Source: Lasioglossum baleicum | Taxonomy: Eukaryota > Arthropoda > Insecta > Hymenoptera > Halictidae | DNA length: 64,000 bases | NCBI RefSeq assembly: GCF_051020765.1 | Contig: NC_134930.1 | Span: 10,106,001 to 10,170,000 of the forward strand | Reading direction: 5' to 3' | Part shown: piece after piece, positions 36,501 to 48,800 of the stretch | Layout of the letters: the number at the start of each line of letters is the position of its first letter | Numbering within the stretch: the first letter of the stretch is position 1 | Position numbers and translations under genes: made by a program | Notes under the pieces: generated by a model | Database searches by the model: none | The model's input: only the letters and a program-made list of their open reading frames with translations | What the model was told of the DNA's origin: nothing

Positions 36501-36814
36501 CTGGTACTTCCAGTAAGACCGACGAATGACCACAGTGCACTGTAAATAGTGTTTTATTAAAATTTTCGTTACGAGTAAGTATAATTTATCGCTTTATAAC
36601 TTAATTTCGGACTGTACTACAGATGTAATAAATGCCTATATGTTTAATTATAAAACAAATAGCCTGTTTAACGTTTACTTCTTACTGTGCCAATGACTGT
36701 ACTATTTTTCTTACGATTGTTGTTCACTGAATATATTTTATAATAACAGATTTATAACTCGTAAAACTGTTTGATTTTGCTGAAGAATCTCTATTAGCTT
36801 ATAATAACAGCAAG
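33542..36814. other. No gene recognised; two CpG-rich islands
   Basis: 34380-35110 and 35810-36310 are GC-richer. The second contains a roughly 60-bp stretch also present near 9705. A TAGACTGCGG-family right end is at 35576-35592. The remaining AT-rich parts resemble other TE interiors (for example 35170-35340). Confidence 0.45.
34854..34886. repeat. AG microsatellite
   Basis: A run of about 14 AG units inside a CpG-rich, non-coding stretch. Open frames reading Arg-Glu repeats through it are not genes. Confidence 0.95.
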
Positions 36815-37063
36815 TTAACACGTTCGCTGCCAACAACGACTTATCTCGTAGATCGAAGTTTGTGTTTAGGCTGTCATGAAACATTTTATCGCAAAAACCG
36901 ACTACGATATAACTCGTATAATTAATAAGGCAATTAAAAATTATCTAAATTCCAATATCTTTCCCATAAATACATGTTTTGTATTTTTATTTTACAATTA
37001 ATTAAAATTTGTTGGCGTGGTGGAATCGTTTTTGAAAATGTCACTCGGCAGCGAATGTGTTAA
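36815..37063. mobile_element. 249-bp piggyBac-like MITE (CACGTTCGCTGCC ends)
   Basis: TTAA CACGTTCGCTGCC at the left and GGCAGCGAATGTG TTAA at the right. Similar in length and end design to the element at 32940. Non-coding. Confidence 0.78.
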
Positions 37064-37437
37064 GCTTGTTTAAACATTTCAAAATAAAAAGATAAAATGA
37101 TTTTTATTATGATTTTGGCTTAGGGGTGCCAATCATTGTACAGTTTACCCTATTTGGTTTTTCCACCAATGTACAATGATTCAATTAAAAGTTATTTTCT
37201 CACAGTTTTCAGCTTATTTGGGGTTTTAATTGTTAGAACACTAGCCAGTTTTGTATTGCAGATTACAGCTTATACTTTTATTAGAAACTTTCATAACTTC
37301 ACTTTGTCTTCATTTTATAAATCTGAGCTTTGCGTAACTCTCGTCGCATACATAAAATGTATGGCAAAGCAAACGAAAAAGTGCTTTTGGGACTCTGCGT
37401 TATTCTTAATTATAGTGGATTCGCATAGCTACCAAGA

Positions 37438-37566
37438 TTAAAGCTTTGCACTCCGAAGTATTTTCCAATTTCAGACGTTTCAGTAAACAAAAAATCAAAA
37501 AATGTCGAGTGTGACTCGACATAGGGTTGCTGCGATGAAAACTGACAAAGGAGTGCAAAGGGTTAA
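37438..37566. mobile_element. 129-bp deleted copy of the CCCTTTGCACTC piggyBac-like MITE
   Basis: TTAA GCTTTGCACTCC at the left (altered first bases) and GGAGTGCAAAGGG TTAA at the right. It keeps the inner palindrome GTCGAGTGTGACTCGAC also seen at 9210. Confidence 0.75.
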
Positions 37567-38568
37567 TAGTTTGTTTCTGAAAAATGCCAAGACGAAGAAC
37601 CTTCTAAAATAAATATGATAGCGTTTTGTGTAACGAGTTAATTGGGGTGCAATGTGAGGTGCAATGTGAGGTAGTTCCCCTTAATAGAAGGCCGTAAATT
37701 AGTGAGGCCCCACAAGGTTAGGTCAATTATGTCTCGGCTCTCCATTTAGCTGAACTCCATAGTGCATTCCTCATCTTTCACACATCGATTAAAACTTGCG
37801 TTGGAATTTTTTCATCAGGTAAAGCACATAAAATTTCATACGATTCGTTTGTTGACATTACATAAATAAATGTACACGTTGGCAATCACCGGTTGAGTCA
37901 GTAACAACTCTGCATTCGCTATTACACCCTTTCTCGTTGAGGGTTTTGTCAAAAAATATTAGAAATATATTCTTTACAGAACTAGATCATAGATCAATGT
38001 CATAAATACTGAACGAAAATATAGACCTATTGATCTTTTGTTTTTCTAAAAATTGACACCTTGACAGAAGCAACAAACCCAACAATTCCATAAAATCAAA
38101 GTAATTTATCCAGTAAAATAAAAATTAAAGATGTATAATAGTCTCTCGACATTGTTGCACGTTGCAGGGAGTTAAAAGATCAGTACAATCGATCATATGC
38201 ATTTATGACAAACATTTATAGATGAAATGCAAAACAGGAAAGCCACGTAAACAATTCAAAAATTCCTCTATCGTACTACTTCCAACTTATTAAAATGATT
38301 GAAAAAATAAACAAATGTATGTATGTAGCTCCTGTATCTTGCAATTTATACACAACACTTTTTAATCTGCATAAATATCCGCAGTCTAGTGATCATATTT
38401 TACGAACAGTAGTACACTCACGATGTTCGTTCGAGTTGATTAAACTATAGCGTTGTATCATTAGCTGTGGATGGAATTGCGTAGGTGGAATCCATGATGA
38501 CCGTTCTCCTTTTCTTTCGAGCTCGAAATAACGATCGGACGAGCTCGGAAAAATTTAGTGACACGACG

Positions 38569-39056
38569 CACAGTGGGACCTTTCGTCCAAATCGGAGACA
38601 AAATCAAAGAACTTTCGATAGAACTGAGGTAGAGCGATGAAATTTTTTTATAAAATTAAAGCTAAAACTTTTCAGAATATGGGAAAAATAGGGAGATTAT
38701 GGTACGAACGTTTTTTAACCTTGAGAAAATTCGTTAAACATGTAGAATTTCAAGAAATCGATTTTGCAATATCCTGAGGCCGCAGACAAATTTTGAGATC
38801 AGATTTGAAATCGGCGTGAAAAAATCTACAGAAAATGAGATGTAGCATGTTAAAAAAAAAATTTTTCCGCACGTGGTAAAAAACTGCAATTTTCTTGAAA
38901 TTGTGAAAGTTTAACGAATTTTCTCAAGGTTATAAAACGTTTGTACAATAATCTCCCTATTTCAGCTTTAATTTTTAAAAAATTTCATCGCTCTACCTCA
39001 TTTCTATCGAAAGTTCTTTGATTTTGTCTCCGATTTGGACGAAAGGTCCCACTGTG
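38569..39056. mobile_element. 488-bp foldback MITE with CACAGTGGGACC ends
   Basis: The left end CACAGTGGGACCTTTCGTCC and the right end GGACGAAAGGTCCCACTGTG are perfect mirrors. Pairing continues through TTTGATTTTGTCTCCG and CTCTACCTCA. The 5-mer CGACG flanks both ends (38564-38568, 39057-39061), a possible target duplication. Non-coding. Confidence 0.85.
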
Positions 39057-39112
39057 CGACGCGAATAACACCGAAAATTCATTGAAAGTCTCTTTTATCG
39101 GGAGTTCAGCTC

Positions 39113-39164
39113 TATGTATAGTATATCTATAACTATACATATAGTTATAGATATACTATACATA
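39113..39164. repeat. Perfect 24-bp inverted repeat with 4-nt loop
   Basis: TATGTATAGTATATCTATAA with its last bases CTAT is followed by ACAT and then the exact reverse complement. AT-rich; possibly a cruciform-prone site or a residue of a tiny MITE. No gene is nearby. Confidence 0.85.
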
Positions 39165-39719
39165 CACACATATATGTACGTATACATGACGGACATATCG
39201 AAAGTAATCTTCTTCTGTTATTAAGGCCGAGACCACGATTTACGAGCGTTTGACGTGTGTATTTACGGATCGATAGTTCGTATCGGACACAGGATTTTCT
39301 ATGTTCCTTCGATTTGATTGTCACGATCGCCGGACGTTGTAATACGACGAAACGGGATTGCACAGGAGCGACTACAGTTTATTTCATATCGAAAGAAGCT
39401 TTGTCATTTCCTGACAAATCTATTTGCCCAACGCTTCCCTTCTGTCAACGCGCATTCAATTCTCGAATACAGCGACTGGCGTAATTGTTGAAACGTGTTG
39501 TTGTGTAAACGTGGCACAAACGACTTCAGTCTTTTAGCGGAGCTAGAAAGTTTGTTTTAATAGAGCCCAGATAGCACACGACGTCTTCAAGACGTACATT
39601 TTACTTCTATTTTAGGACTGAAAGTCTTACGTCCTAAAAAGACGTCTTTACGACACCATAAACAGTGTGGTTTTATACACCCATAATCTATTCAGCAGTA
39701 TGAGCATTGGTATTATTTC

Positions 39720-40137
39720 ATTTCATAATTTCATCGAAATCTACAAGCATTTAAAAATTGTGAAAATCGTATTTTTGCACGACTTTTGATATCAGTGTCT
39801 GTTTAAAATCCACAGAATCGTACATCTCCCGATGCATGTCGTTTTTTCCTGCGTCAACTGATTTAGATGAAATTCTCAGTATGCGTATAACCAACGCAGA
39901 TCTACAAAATATATATTTTAAATTTTCATTAAGGGCTCGAATAAAAAAGTTTAAAAAATGCTTTTTTTATTTTTGCATGTAGTCTTATAAATTATAATTT
40001 TTGGGAAATTTTCTTGCGTATCATTTCGTACACCAATGCTTCTAATTGATTATCAAGAAATCAGATCGTTTGGTACAATTACAAAAAAGTTATTCTGTTT
40101 TAAAGGGCGTACGAATACTTTTTGCACTCACCGTATG
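39720..40137. mobile_element. Related half-element of the 56262 foldback family
   Basis: Contains the family's internal blocks in inverted order (TTTCATCGAAATC, CGTCAACTGA, CCAATGCTTCTAATTGATTA, GATCGTTTGGTACAATTA). It ends GTACGAATACTTTTTGCACT before CACCG. Only one arm is present. Confidence 0.7.
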
Positions 40138-40939
40138 TTATTAATCTCCTTTAAACCGAGATGAAATACTATTTTGGTTTTGTTAATGTATAGTTATTGG
40201 AGAATACGTAGTAGGCATACAAGAGATATAATTTTTTTCCTTTTTTAGGAAATCCGAACTACAAGGAGAGTTCTAATCACTGAAACCGTAAAATAAATCG
40301 TAGGGCAAGGGGTAAGGAAGTCGAAACATTTTTCGGACACACTGTGTACATTGGGTTGAGAGTGAAAAGTTCATCGTTACGAAATCCTTCGTCATCATTC
40401 GCGAAAAACGCCTGTTGCGTATATTTCACTTGTTCGTTGCTTATTCCGAGGAATGGGGCGGAGCAATGCAAACTCGGTCGTTTGTCAGGATCCTAAACGA
40501 CATAGAGATTTCTACAGTGAAACCGTTATTGCTTGCCAAGCAGTATGCAATCGTGCGGGTCATTCGCGATAGATAATACAAGCCCGATTGCATGCAACAA
40601 AGGCTGCGTCCGTTGGACGTCTTTTTTCATTACACCCGCGTCTCGTTAGCAAAGTTTAACTGGCGTAAATATCGTTCCGCCACGGGCCCGTTGATGCAAC
40701 TTCTCTAAATGATATTTACCCCCGCCGAACTCGTAATCCAATTATTCGTTTTGCGTCATGCAAATAGTTTTTCCCGTGGCAAGCACAACAAAGATTTTCT
40801 CCTTTCAACACTCTTTTCCTTGTCAAAAAGTTCAAATTGCGTTCTTTCCGACGAGATTTTAATTCGATCTTCAGATTTTTACAGCTTTGTGATGAAACTG
40901 TAAAACTTTGCGAAGTTCAGCGAGAATTTAGTAGAATTT

Positions 40940-42470
40940 TCAACGTAGAGCAAATGTGTCTATTGCTTCGGGCGTTCGTTTTACTGTGGTATTCCAGCGC
41001 CCGCTCTAGTGGTTACGTCGCCCCGGACAAAAAGACAAGAATTGACGCCCCTTAAGAATATATATATTTTAAAAATAAAGGTACATATTTTTTATCTTCA
41101 ATAAAAAAATCAAATCATTTTATTTAAATTTTAATAAAAGCATTTATTGTGTAATAAAAGCAAATTTTCTATTAATTGGGTATTTAACACATCAATATTT
41201 TTCTCACACTCACAGCCAAAATGGCGCCCCTAAATTCTCACGCCCCGGACAAACGTCCGGGTTGCTCCCCTCTAGAGCGGGCCCTGGGTATTTTCTCCCA
41301 ATGAGATTAAAATACGTAAAAATGAATATTTTGCCCTGAATTTTGTACAGTTCATATTCGTATCATTGCATACTTATATGCGCGGAATTAGTTGATATTC
41401 GGTGAATTTCTTTTAATTCTGTCATTTATTCTGCCATTTTGTGTAAATTATTGTGCAATTAGACGATTTTGTTAAAAATATTTGCAGCGGAGAATAAACA
41501 ACAACGAACATATAAAAGCGGCTCTGAATCATTCGTGATTGATGAATTACATGGAAAAGTTAGAACAGATCGTTGAACTGGTATGAATTTGATTAAAAAA
41601 TGAATATAGGGTAAATGTACCTATTACTGCGGTATATTTTCCCAATGAGATTAAAATACGCGAAAGAAAATATTTTGCCCTGATTAAATTTGTCCAATTC
41701 AATGAGATTGTATTCTCGTTGGCGAGGCCAACAAAATTGTCAGTCATTCTCATATTTGTATAATCTCAAGATTTAAAAAAAAGAAACATTCTTCATAAAA
41801 GGTAAATTTATAATAAGACCATTTTACTTGAATCTCGATCACCACAGGACTGTTTGTTCACATGATTCTACATCTACATTCTTTGTATTGCTAAAAATTG
41901 CAAAGGGAAAATTTTATTATTACTTAATTATCTACTTCGATTCAATAAAAATATAAAAAGAAACTTCCCTTGCATTTTTATTAAGGAGCCTTTTTAAAAA
42001 ATTGCCTTTTTAATTAGGAGCTCATTACTGCAGTACACAAATCACTGAGAATGTCCCTAATATTGCGTGCGTGGTGTGAATTTCAACTAGGATGAGAAAC
42101 GAGGTTCACTTCAGCCAGTTCAGCCTAACATTTTAGGTTAGGTATACCTATTCGATACACGTAAGTAGATAGGATACGATTCTAGATAAAGAGAAAAGTA
42201 ATGAAAACAACAGTAACAGAAATAAAAAACAAAGTAAAGTGAAGTGCACGAAAAAGATCAAACGAGTGTTCACATTGTAAATGCAATTGTGAAATGTAAG
42301 TTTCACAACGTTGTTAATTTAAAACAGCTTCAACCTATGATAAAATTAATAAAAGGTTTATTCATTTCAAATGTAATAAGTAAAAAAATAATTTGTTACA
42401 CCCAGGATTTATTTAAATGAATGCCTATCTACATAGTTTGTTTCCGTACGCTCGTATATTTTGTATTCTA
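40940..42470 (+). mobile_element. Second copy of the AGGGTAAATG-family element, interrupted at 40994-41287
   Basis: Matches 17247-18836 on the same strand, without the nested foldback but with the CCAGCGCCC element inserted near its left end. Shared blocks include AATGAGATTAAAATACG, GCGGAGAATAAACAA, GAATTACATGGAA and TTTCCGTACGCTCGT. The coding trace near 42270-42340 is frameshifted. Confidence 0.75.
40994..41287. mobile_element. 294-bp element with 5-bp GTATT duplication, nested in an AGGGTAAATG-family copy
   Basis: Ends are CCAGCGCCCGCTCTAG and CTCTAGAGCGGGCCCTGG, flanked by GTATT (40989-40993 and 41288-41292). The same host repeat at 17285-17300 reads straight through (TGTGGCATTTTCTCCC), so the insertion boundaries are exact. 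No coding sequence. The superfamily is not clear from 294 bp. Confidence 0.85.
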
Positions 42471-44006
42471 ATCCGCAGTAATTGGTACATGGTTCTTTTT
42501 CGTCAGCAACAATACGTAAAAAATGTTATCGATTTTAGTTTTTAATATTTTCTGATGTTGTATTAGGTCCTGAGGGCCACGAATCTTTCTTTTGTATTCA
42601 GAAGACATCATTCTTCTATAAAATGGTTACACATATTATTTCATGATAAATTAGTAATAATATACTAAATTAAAGTATGATCGAAGCATGATACCGCAGC
42701 AATCGATACAGTTGCTCTATAATACATAATGTTATCACCATTACAGTGATCAACATAGGAAAATATTGGATAGGGTACAGTTGAAATGGAATAATATTTT
42801 GCGTGGGAATGAAATATTCTCATTGAAACTCCAGCTTAATAGATGTCGGATCATTTCAATTTGCCAGCAGGAGCTCGAAGTTCCAAGTTTCAAAGAACTA
42901 AGACGAGAAGTATCTTTGTTCGATCTCCGTAAAGGAAACCTATAACTCAACAATGGAAAGTTCTGAATTTAATAAAGTTATTGGAAACATACAATAACAA
43001 CGAAGTTCCTCAGAATGGAGAGGCTAACAATTCCTGAAGCAACGTAGACCTGGAATCATAAGATTCGGGAAGATGAGACCGTTTAAAATGTTTCTTAACA
43101 ACAGAAATAGTTTTGACATAGTATATGTATGTTTTGTTACTCCCGGCACCATCCAAATAGAATATTACTTTGAAAACTCGACGCTAGAATTAAAATATAT
43201 ATTTTTCAAAGTAATTCAGTCGATTTACCACAAATTTATACGGCTATTTATGCGATAGATTCTGACTAAAATATTATTTTACCCACCGTTGTTTTATTTT
43301 CTATGTATAAAAGATCCGAACAAAAGATTTAACATCAAAAGAAAATATTAATCTATACAGTAGACTGTAGTTAGACTAATAATCGTCAAAAATGTGAACA
43401 ACAAAACCTGAAAATCGGTCAATTGAGCAATAATTATAAAACCAAATTTTTGAAATAAAACGTCCGGAAGCGCCCCGTATTTTTTCATTTCAGTAAAACA
43501 AACGTGCGCTTGTCATACGTCGCCGAGTCAATGAATAATTCCACGAGAGCTGCAACACAGCGAGAAAAAAAACCGGCGATGTATTTCAGTTTGAACTGGC
43601 AGTCGAAAGTATGGTCGTATTTCCCATGAAATTTTTACACGCGCCGTTTAATACAAATGTCTCATATTGTGTCGAGTCGCGCTTAGTGGACTCCATACTT
43701 CTACGCGTTTCCGACGGACGCACGACGACTGCGAAACAAAAACCAGCATCCCGCGGTTTTCGAAACCGACGAAACTTTCGCCGACACGTGTCCCCGATCC
43801 GTCGGAAATGCGAGGCAAAAATGGTTCACGTTTATTTTCGTCAAAGTTTGCTACCGCGTTAATTGTTTCCAATTTTCGCGCGAGTTCGGAGTGAATGGAG
43901 CATCTGATTTCACAAAGTTCGCTGAAAATAGAGGAACTCTCGTTTTTTGCTATAAAAAACACGCGTGGAGAGACGAAGAAACTAAAATGTATTTGTATGT
44001 CTAAGG
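42471..44006. other. No gene recognised; CpG-rich island at 43500-43990
   Basis: The island supports overlapping frames on both strands (a 123-codon minus frame at 43648-44019). None shows a domain, and the reading is equally open on the other strand. Confidence 0.45.
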
Positions 44007-44075
44007 CAGAGTTGAGCATTAATCGATTAAAATTTTAATCATGATTGATTGATTAATGTGTACGATTGAAATTTC
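44007..44075. mobile_element. Truncated end of the CAGAGTTGGGCA hAT-like MITE
   Basis: It starts CAGAGTTGAGCATTAATCGA and continues with the ATTGATTGATTAATGTG motif found in the 61879 copy, then diverges. No matching right end was seen downstream. Confidence 0.6.
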
Positions 44076-44589
44076 AACCTTTTTGACATCCTAAAATAAA
44101 AGCCAAATAATTTAATAAAAATTTGAATAAGATTAAATTTCTAAAGCATAATTAAATAGAGCGTAAAGCAAGCTTTAAAATGACATACAACTCATTAAAT
44201 TAACGAAAATATCTATTGGTATAAAATTGCAATTAAAACAAAGGAACAAAAATCCTGCATTTCTTTCTTTACAACTTAATATTTCGATAAATTATATATA
44301 TTTATTTAGACACACACGTGAACGGTGTCATTACTACGAGGGAAGACTCAATTCTCAATATGCTTCAATAAATATATATTTTCATTTCTAAAATTTATTA
44401 ATCAGAAAATTTCTACACTGAATGTACTATATCTACACTATTCTACACACAGTTTTCGCATATTATAAAGTTAATGAATTGGTAATTACTTTTAAAATAA
44501 GTGTTTTATGTACATCTTTGCAACAAATAAATTTAAGTAAATAAATTTGAATACATTTGATCTGATTACTTTTACAAAAACTTACTTAA

Positions 44590-44820
44590 AAGTACTTTAT
44601 TTGTAAAAGGTTTGATTTACAAAAGGGTAAAATAATTTGCTGAAGGGTGAAATCAATGCTGTTAATTTAAAATGACTTCAAACAAAAGATAATAAATATT
44701 ACTCAAATATTTGTTTAAAGAATGTATTTAGTTATATGTACATGTGATATTATACTACGATGTTAATATTAATAAAAGGTTCATTTAAAATGTGTAATAA
44801 ATAAAAAAATTATTTGAGTA
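44590..44820 (+). mobile_element. 3' fragment of an AGGGTAAATG-family element
   Basis: Matches 18600-18770, including the ACTCAAATATTTG, ATATTATACTACG and TTTAAAATG...AATAAA blocks. It keeps traces of the translated LQT.DN.YS motif interrupted by a stop. It ends where the foldback at 44818 begins. Confidence 0.6.
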
Positions 44821-45210
44821 GACTCCTTTTCCCAGGATTGCAAGGGTGAGGGATTCGCGTTCTCATTTCTCGATAATACAAAAATGGGGATTTTCAGTAG
44901 TCAAAAAACGCTAGATAAAAGATCGATGTATGGGCGCTGTTTCCCCCGAAAAGTCCTATTTTTTCGTTTACAAAGCGTAATTTGCATTATTTGGCAACGT
45001 AATTTGCATTATAGCTATCTTCATAGCTACATGCTGCCGAATAATGCAAATTACGCCTCGTAAACGAAAAAATAGCACTGTTGAGGGCGATAGCGCACTA
45101 GATCGATCTTTTATCTAACGTTTTTGACTACTGATAAAACCCCTATTTTTGTATTATCGAGAAATGAGAACGCGGATCCCGCACCCTTGCAATCCTGGAA
45201 ACGAGTCTAC
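44818..45210. mobile_element. Foldback MITE with GTAGACTC ends
   Basis: Left end GTAGACTCCTTTTCCCAGGA mirrors right end TCCTGGAAACGAGTCTAC. The arms share TGCAAGGGTG, CTCATTTCTCGATAATAC and TTTTTCGTTTAC. A half copy lies at about 51958-52053. It has long arms and no coding sequence. Confidence 0.85.
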
Positions 45211-45345
45211 CGTCTTAAGCTACGTTCGTACAAGAATAATGATATATAATAACAATTGCTGAATGATATCGGCGCTACGGTTCGATCGTTAAATACAAAA
45301 AAAAACCAAGAATTAACTAAGCAATTTTGCTCATTTTCAAATAAT

Positions 45346-45425
45346 CGACGTTTCGGTCACTAATTTGGACCATTTTCAAGATTGAATTGAATTGCGTCTG
45401 TAAGAAAAATAAAATAATTTCTATA
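45346..45425 (-). other. Hammerhead-like RNA motif, copy 4
   Basis: On the minus strand: TTACAGACGCAATTCAATTC, CTTGAAAAT, stem GGTC-CAAATTAGT-GACC, GAAACGTCG, then AGCAAAATTGCTTAGTTAAT. The arrangement and downstream text match copies 1 to 3, but the stem bases differ while pairing is kept. Confidence 0.5.
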
Positions 45426-45673
45426 TAATAACATACAATTTTCACAAAGTAGTAACTATTAAATGTTTAAATGTAAGGGAAACAAATTTTTCCACAATTT
45501 TTCACTCACTTGCTTAGGTGTGATTAAGTATGATAATATGAGAGTCGTGAGACTCGTGAAACACGTGTGTTCACCATGTCTGTTTTCACGACACTGATTG
45601 TTTTAACAGGGATCTAGGTTATGTAGATAGATACACGGCGGTAAATTCAAAAAATCATAATGTGTCTTTAAAC

Positions 45674-45851
45674 CAGGGCTTCGGAGTCGGTAGACAAAAT
45701 TCATAACTCCGACTCCGAGTCCAATCCATCTCTTTTTTTACATATCTCCGACTCCGAATCCGACTCCGACTCTGACTCCGACTCCGGAGGTCGATATATA
45801 GCTTTTTCTTAATCCCCAAACTCCGACTCCGACTCCGACTCCGAAGCCCTG
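45674..45851. mobile_element. 178-bp hAT-like MITE with CTCCGA hexamer repeats
   Basis: Ends are CAGGGCTTCGGAGTCGG and CCGACTCCGAAGCCCTG, with perfect 8-bp target duplications CTTTAAAC (45666-45673, 45852-45859). The interior consists largely of runs of the hexamer CTCCGA and its variants, apparently grown out of the terminal repeat. The Arg-Ser-rich open frame across it is a consequence of the hexamer, not a gene. Confidence 0.9.
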
Positions 45852-45859
45852 CTTTAAAC

Positions 45860-48800
45860 TCACCTAGTGAAAATACCATTATGGTAAATCAAAATTTATT
45901 GACATTCAATTATAACTGAAATCAAATATTCATACAGTACATTGTATGTGTTATATATTTACTTTGGTTGACAATCAAAAGAAATGAAGGAAAGTATATT
46001 TTTGTATTGGAAAGGAAATAATTATATATAGGAAATAATTATATATTTGCAATTTGATGATCAATGTAAATTGGCTGCAAGTTAAGCCTAATCGAGCTGC
46101 GGCAGTGCACTGGTTCAAATTCGATAGCTATCCTCTGACACACGTGTGTGATTGAACGTGGCACGGCAACGAATCGAACGCGATTCGTCCTTTTGATTCG
46201 GCTTTTCTGTTTGGCCCAGCATGGTTGAAATCCATCGTCGAACAGGCATCCACAACGATTTGCACAATTGGTTAACCACTTCCGAATATACATTCGTGAC
46301 AGCTCTTTGGACAAAACCCAGATACTGGCCGTCCGCGTATTTATCATGCTATGTGCCTGGAGATTGAATCCGTAATGGTGTCGCGAATTCAGCCATGCCT
46401 CGTCGTCGGTTTGCTGATCCCGCTGGCATCAAGCGGACGCAGAAAATAGAAATCTCTATCATGTCTCTGGGAACGGACGCGAGATCGGAGATGGACAGTT
46501 TCATCGCGCACCGGCAAAAGAGTTTCGAACGACAGAGGCCGAAAGCTGCTGAGAGTCACGAGACTGCGAGTCTTTACGCGTTTGTAGTCAACCTGTTACG
46601 TATAGAAACGTCCGATTTTTAACGGGCACTTTAAACCACAGCACTTTTTCATTCACAGCTCGCTTTTCAAAGATTTTGTTTTTTTTTTTTGTTTTGTTCA
46701 ATGTACCATTCAGATAGAAATTTCCGAGTGTAATTTTTTAATCTTGCAAAGTTATGCTGCCAATCAAGGGGTTGACAACGCTAAAAAATTGGAATTTTCA
46801 CGGTTACGTTGGGAAACTGCGTTTTAGATAGAAATTTTCTGCGAATAAATTTCACCAACACGTTCCCTGCTAAGCTGTTTTCGAGGAGCTGTCATTTTCA
46901 AGCAACGTGGACCGGAAACGGTGCACGTTATAGAGTTTGATATGAATGTACAAACATTCAACATTTTTTCGCTGTCAACGGCGACACGAACGATAATTGT
47001 TTTCCTGCAATTCATCATAAAGCAATCTTGTATATGAAGATATCTGTCTATCTGTGCAACACTTATCTTTGCGTTTAAACGCAGACGTTCGGATTGGGAA
47101 AACCTTAATCTGAGGATTAAATTTGAAATGAGATAAAGTTGGCCTCTCTTTATGTTATCTGACTTTGAAATATTAATATTGTGAAAACTGCATACATTGA
47201 ACTGTCGTTCCAGTCGTACCAAATTTTATTATCAAGTTGCTAAAAAATGGAGATGTAATTCATAATAATTATATAGGGTTTGATATGTAGTGGATAGATT
47301 AGGTAGTGAATATAGCATACACGGGATAAAAACAAATAAAAATTGGATGAAATATTTGAAGATATATTGCGTAACTATTTCTAATGTGTATTACTTGCAG
47401 CTATGAATTTCTTAATAAATTGTGTAACAATAATAGCAAGTCATTTATTTCTATCTTCTTGAATGTGTTGAATTAAATGTTATGAAGTAATCCCTACAGT
47501 TTAAATAAAAGGGTAAATGTCCAAGTTAAAAAAGAAAAAAGAAAGAAAGAGACATAGTTCATAGCATTTCCCATACGCTCTCCTTCTTTGATTTTCTATG
47601 ATTCTATCATTGAAACAATTGGCTTGTGATAGCTAAAATATGATATAAATATTTTACAGGGTGTCTCAAAATTACCTCCGTTTTAATTACGTCTTCCAAA
47701 TACTGCATCGAGACTTGTTCTAGATCTTGTCGCTTCATTAGGATTATTTACCATTTCCAATCTTAATTTACTTCTAAACATTACTAGACTGCAAGAAGTT
47801 TCACTTCTGCCGCGCGTGGTTTTCCACGCGTATGTTTTTTTACTTATGTACCTGACACCTGTCAAAATTTTTCAGGTTAATTTAGAACAAGGGTTTGGAT
47901 AATTGTTTATAAATCTGTCAGTAGGAACAAAATCCGATGAGAACCTGCATGTGATACTACCTGGAGGTTGATTCTATGTTATCCAATTGCAAATGTTCAA
48001 CAAATTAACTCTGGTTAATTAGTTATTAACAATTGTTGCGCGGGCTGATTGTTTCGGAAGTTCTCATAATGCGTAAGACAAGGAGGGTCGAACTGTGCGA
48101 CAAGGACAGACATACATAACATACCACTTCTCCAGAATTTGTTAATAACTAACAATTTAAGCATCAAACCTGCATAAAACGGAAATGGGAATGTAGCCAA
48201 GGCTTCATTTTACCATTCTACAATCTTAAAAGTTCACCAATGAAGTCTTTAAAGTTAGTAAATTAATTATGAAAATGTTACTTGTCAAACTATTCGAGGT
48301 TATTCGTGAAATTTTGTCACTTCCGTAACGCTAGAAAATTGTGTACCCCCTCAGCAAAGAAGTTTCACTTCAAAAGTTATTTTGTTTTAGAGGGTGTACA
48401 TATACTTATGTGATTGACTGTACACATTCGATAAAATTGTTCGACGCTCTTTGCCCGAGTTTCGCTCGGGATGTATTGTCAAGCATTTAATTTCTGCGTC
48501 CAATAGAAAATCCCGGGTTAATTGGAAAATTACGAATTAAGCTAGACACAGTACGTACTGGACAATTTCCGTGATGGCCGTGTGTAATGGATCGGATTGA
48601 ATCCGCGTGATAGAATGAGAAATCGCGGAGGACAATACGCTCGCCGCGTTTCCGCCGGAATTGGCGGTGATCCAGGTACTTCGAAACCCTCATACGTGTC
48701 GATAATGGCGTGGCTACCGGGTTCTCTTATGGTGCAAGCCAACCAATGAATCGTCGTTGAACGTTACCATTCTTTCTCCGGCGTTTTCCCGAGCCGATTT

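Noticed and set aside
39113..39164. Perfect inverted repeat as a pre-miRNA
   Set aside because: Almost pure A/T arms and a 4-nt loop are shorter and simpler than insect miRNA precursors; listed only as a repeat.
43648..44019. 123-codon minus-strand frame
   Set aside because: Overlapping frames are open on the other strand too, and part of it runs into a truncated hAT-like MITE; no family resemblance.
45655..45879. Arg-Ser-rich 74-codon frame resembling an SR protein
   Set aside because: It is produced by the CTCCGA hexamer runs of a bounded 178-bp MITE with perfect 8-bp duplications.
46824..47222. 132-codon minus-strand frame
   Set aside because: No domain, no signal peptide, no splice-linked partner and no family resemblance; it could be chance in moderately GC-rich DNA.
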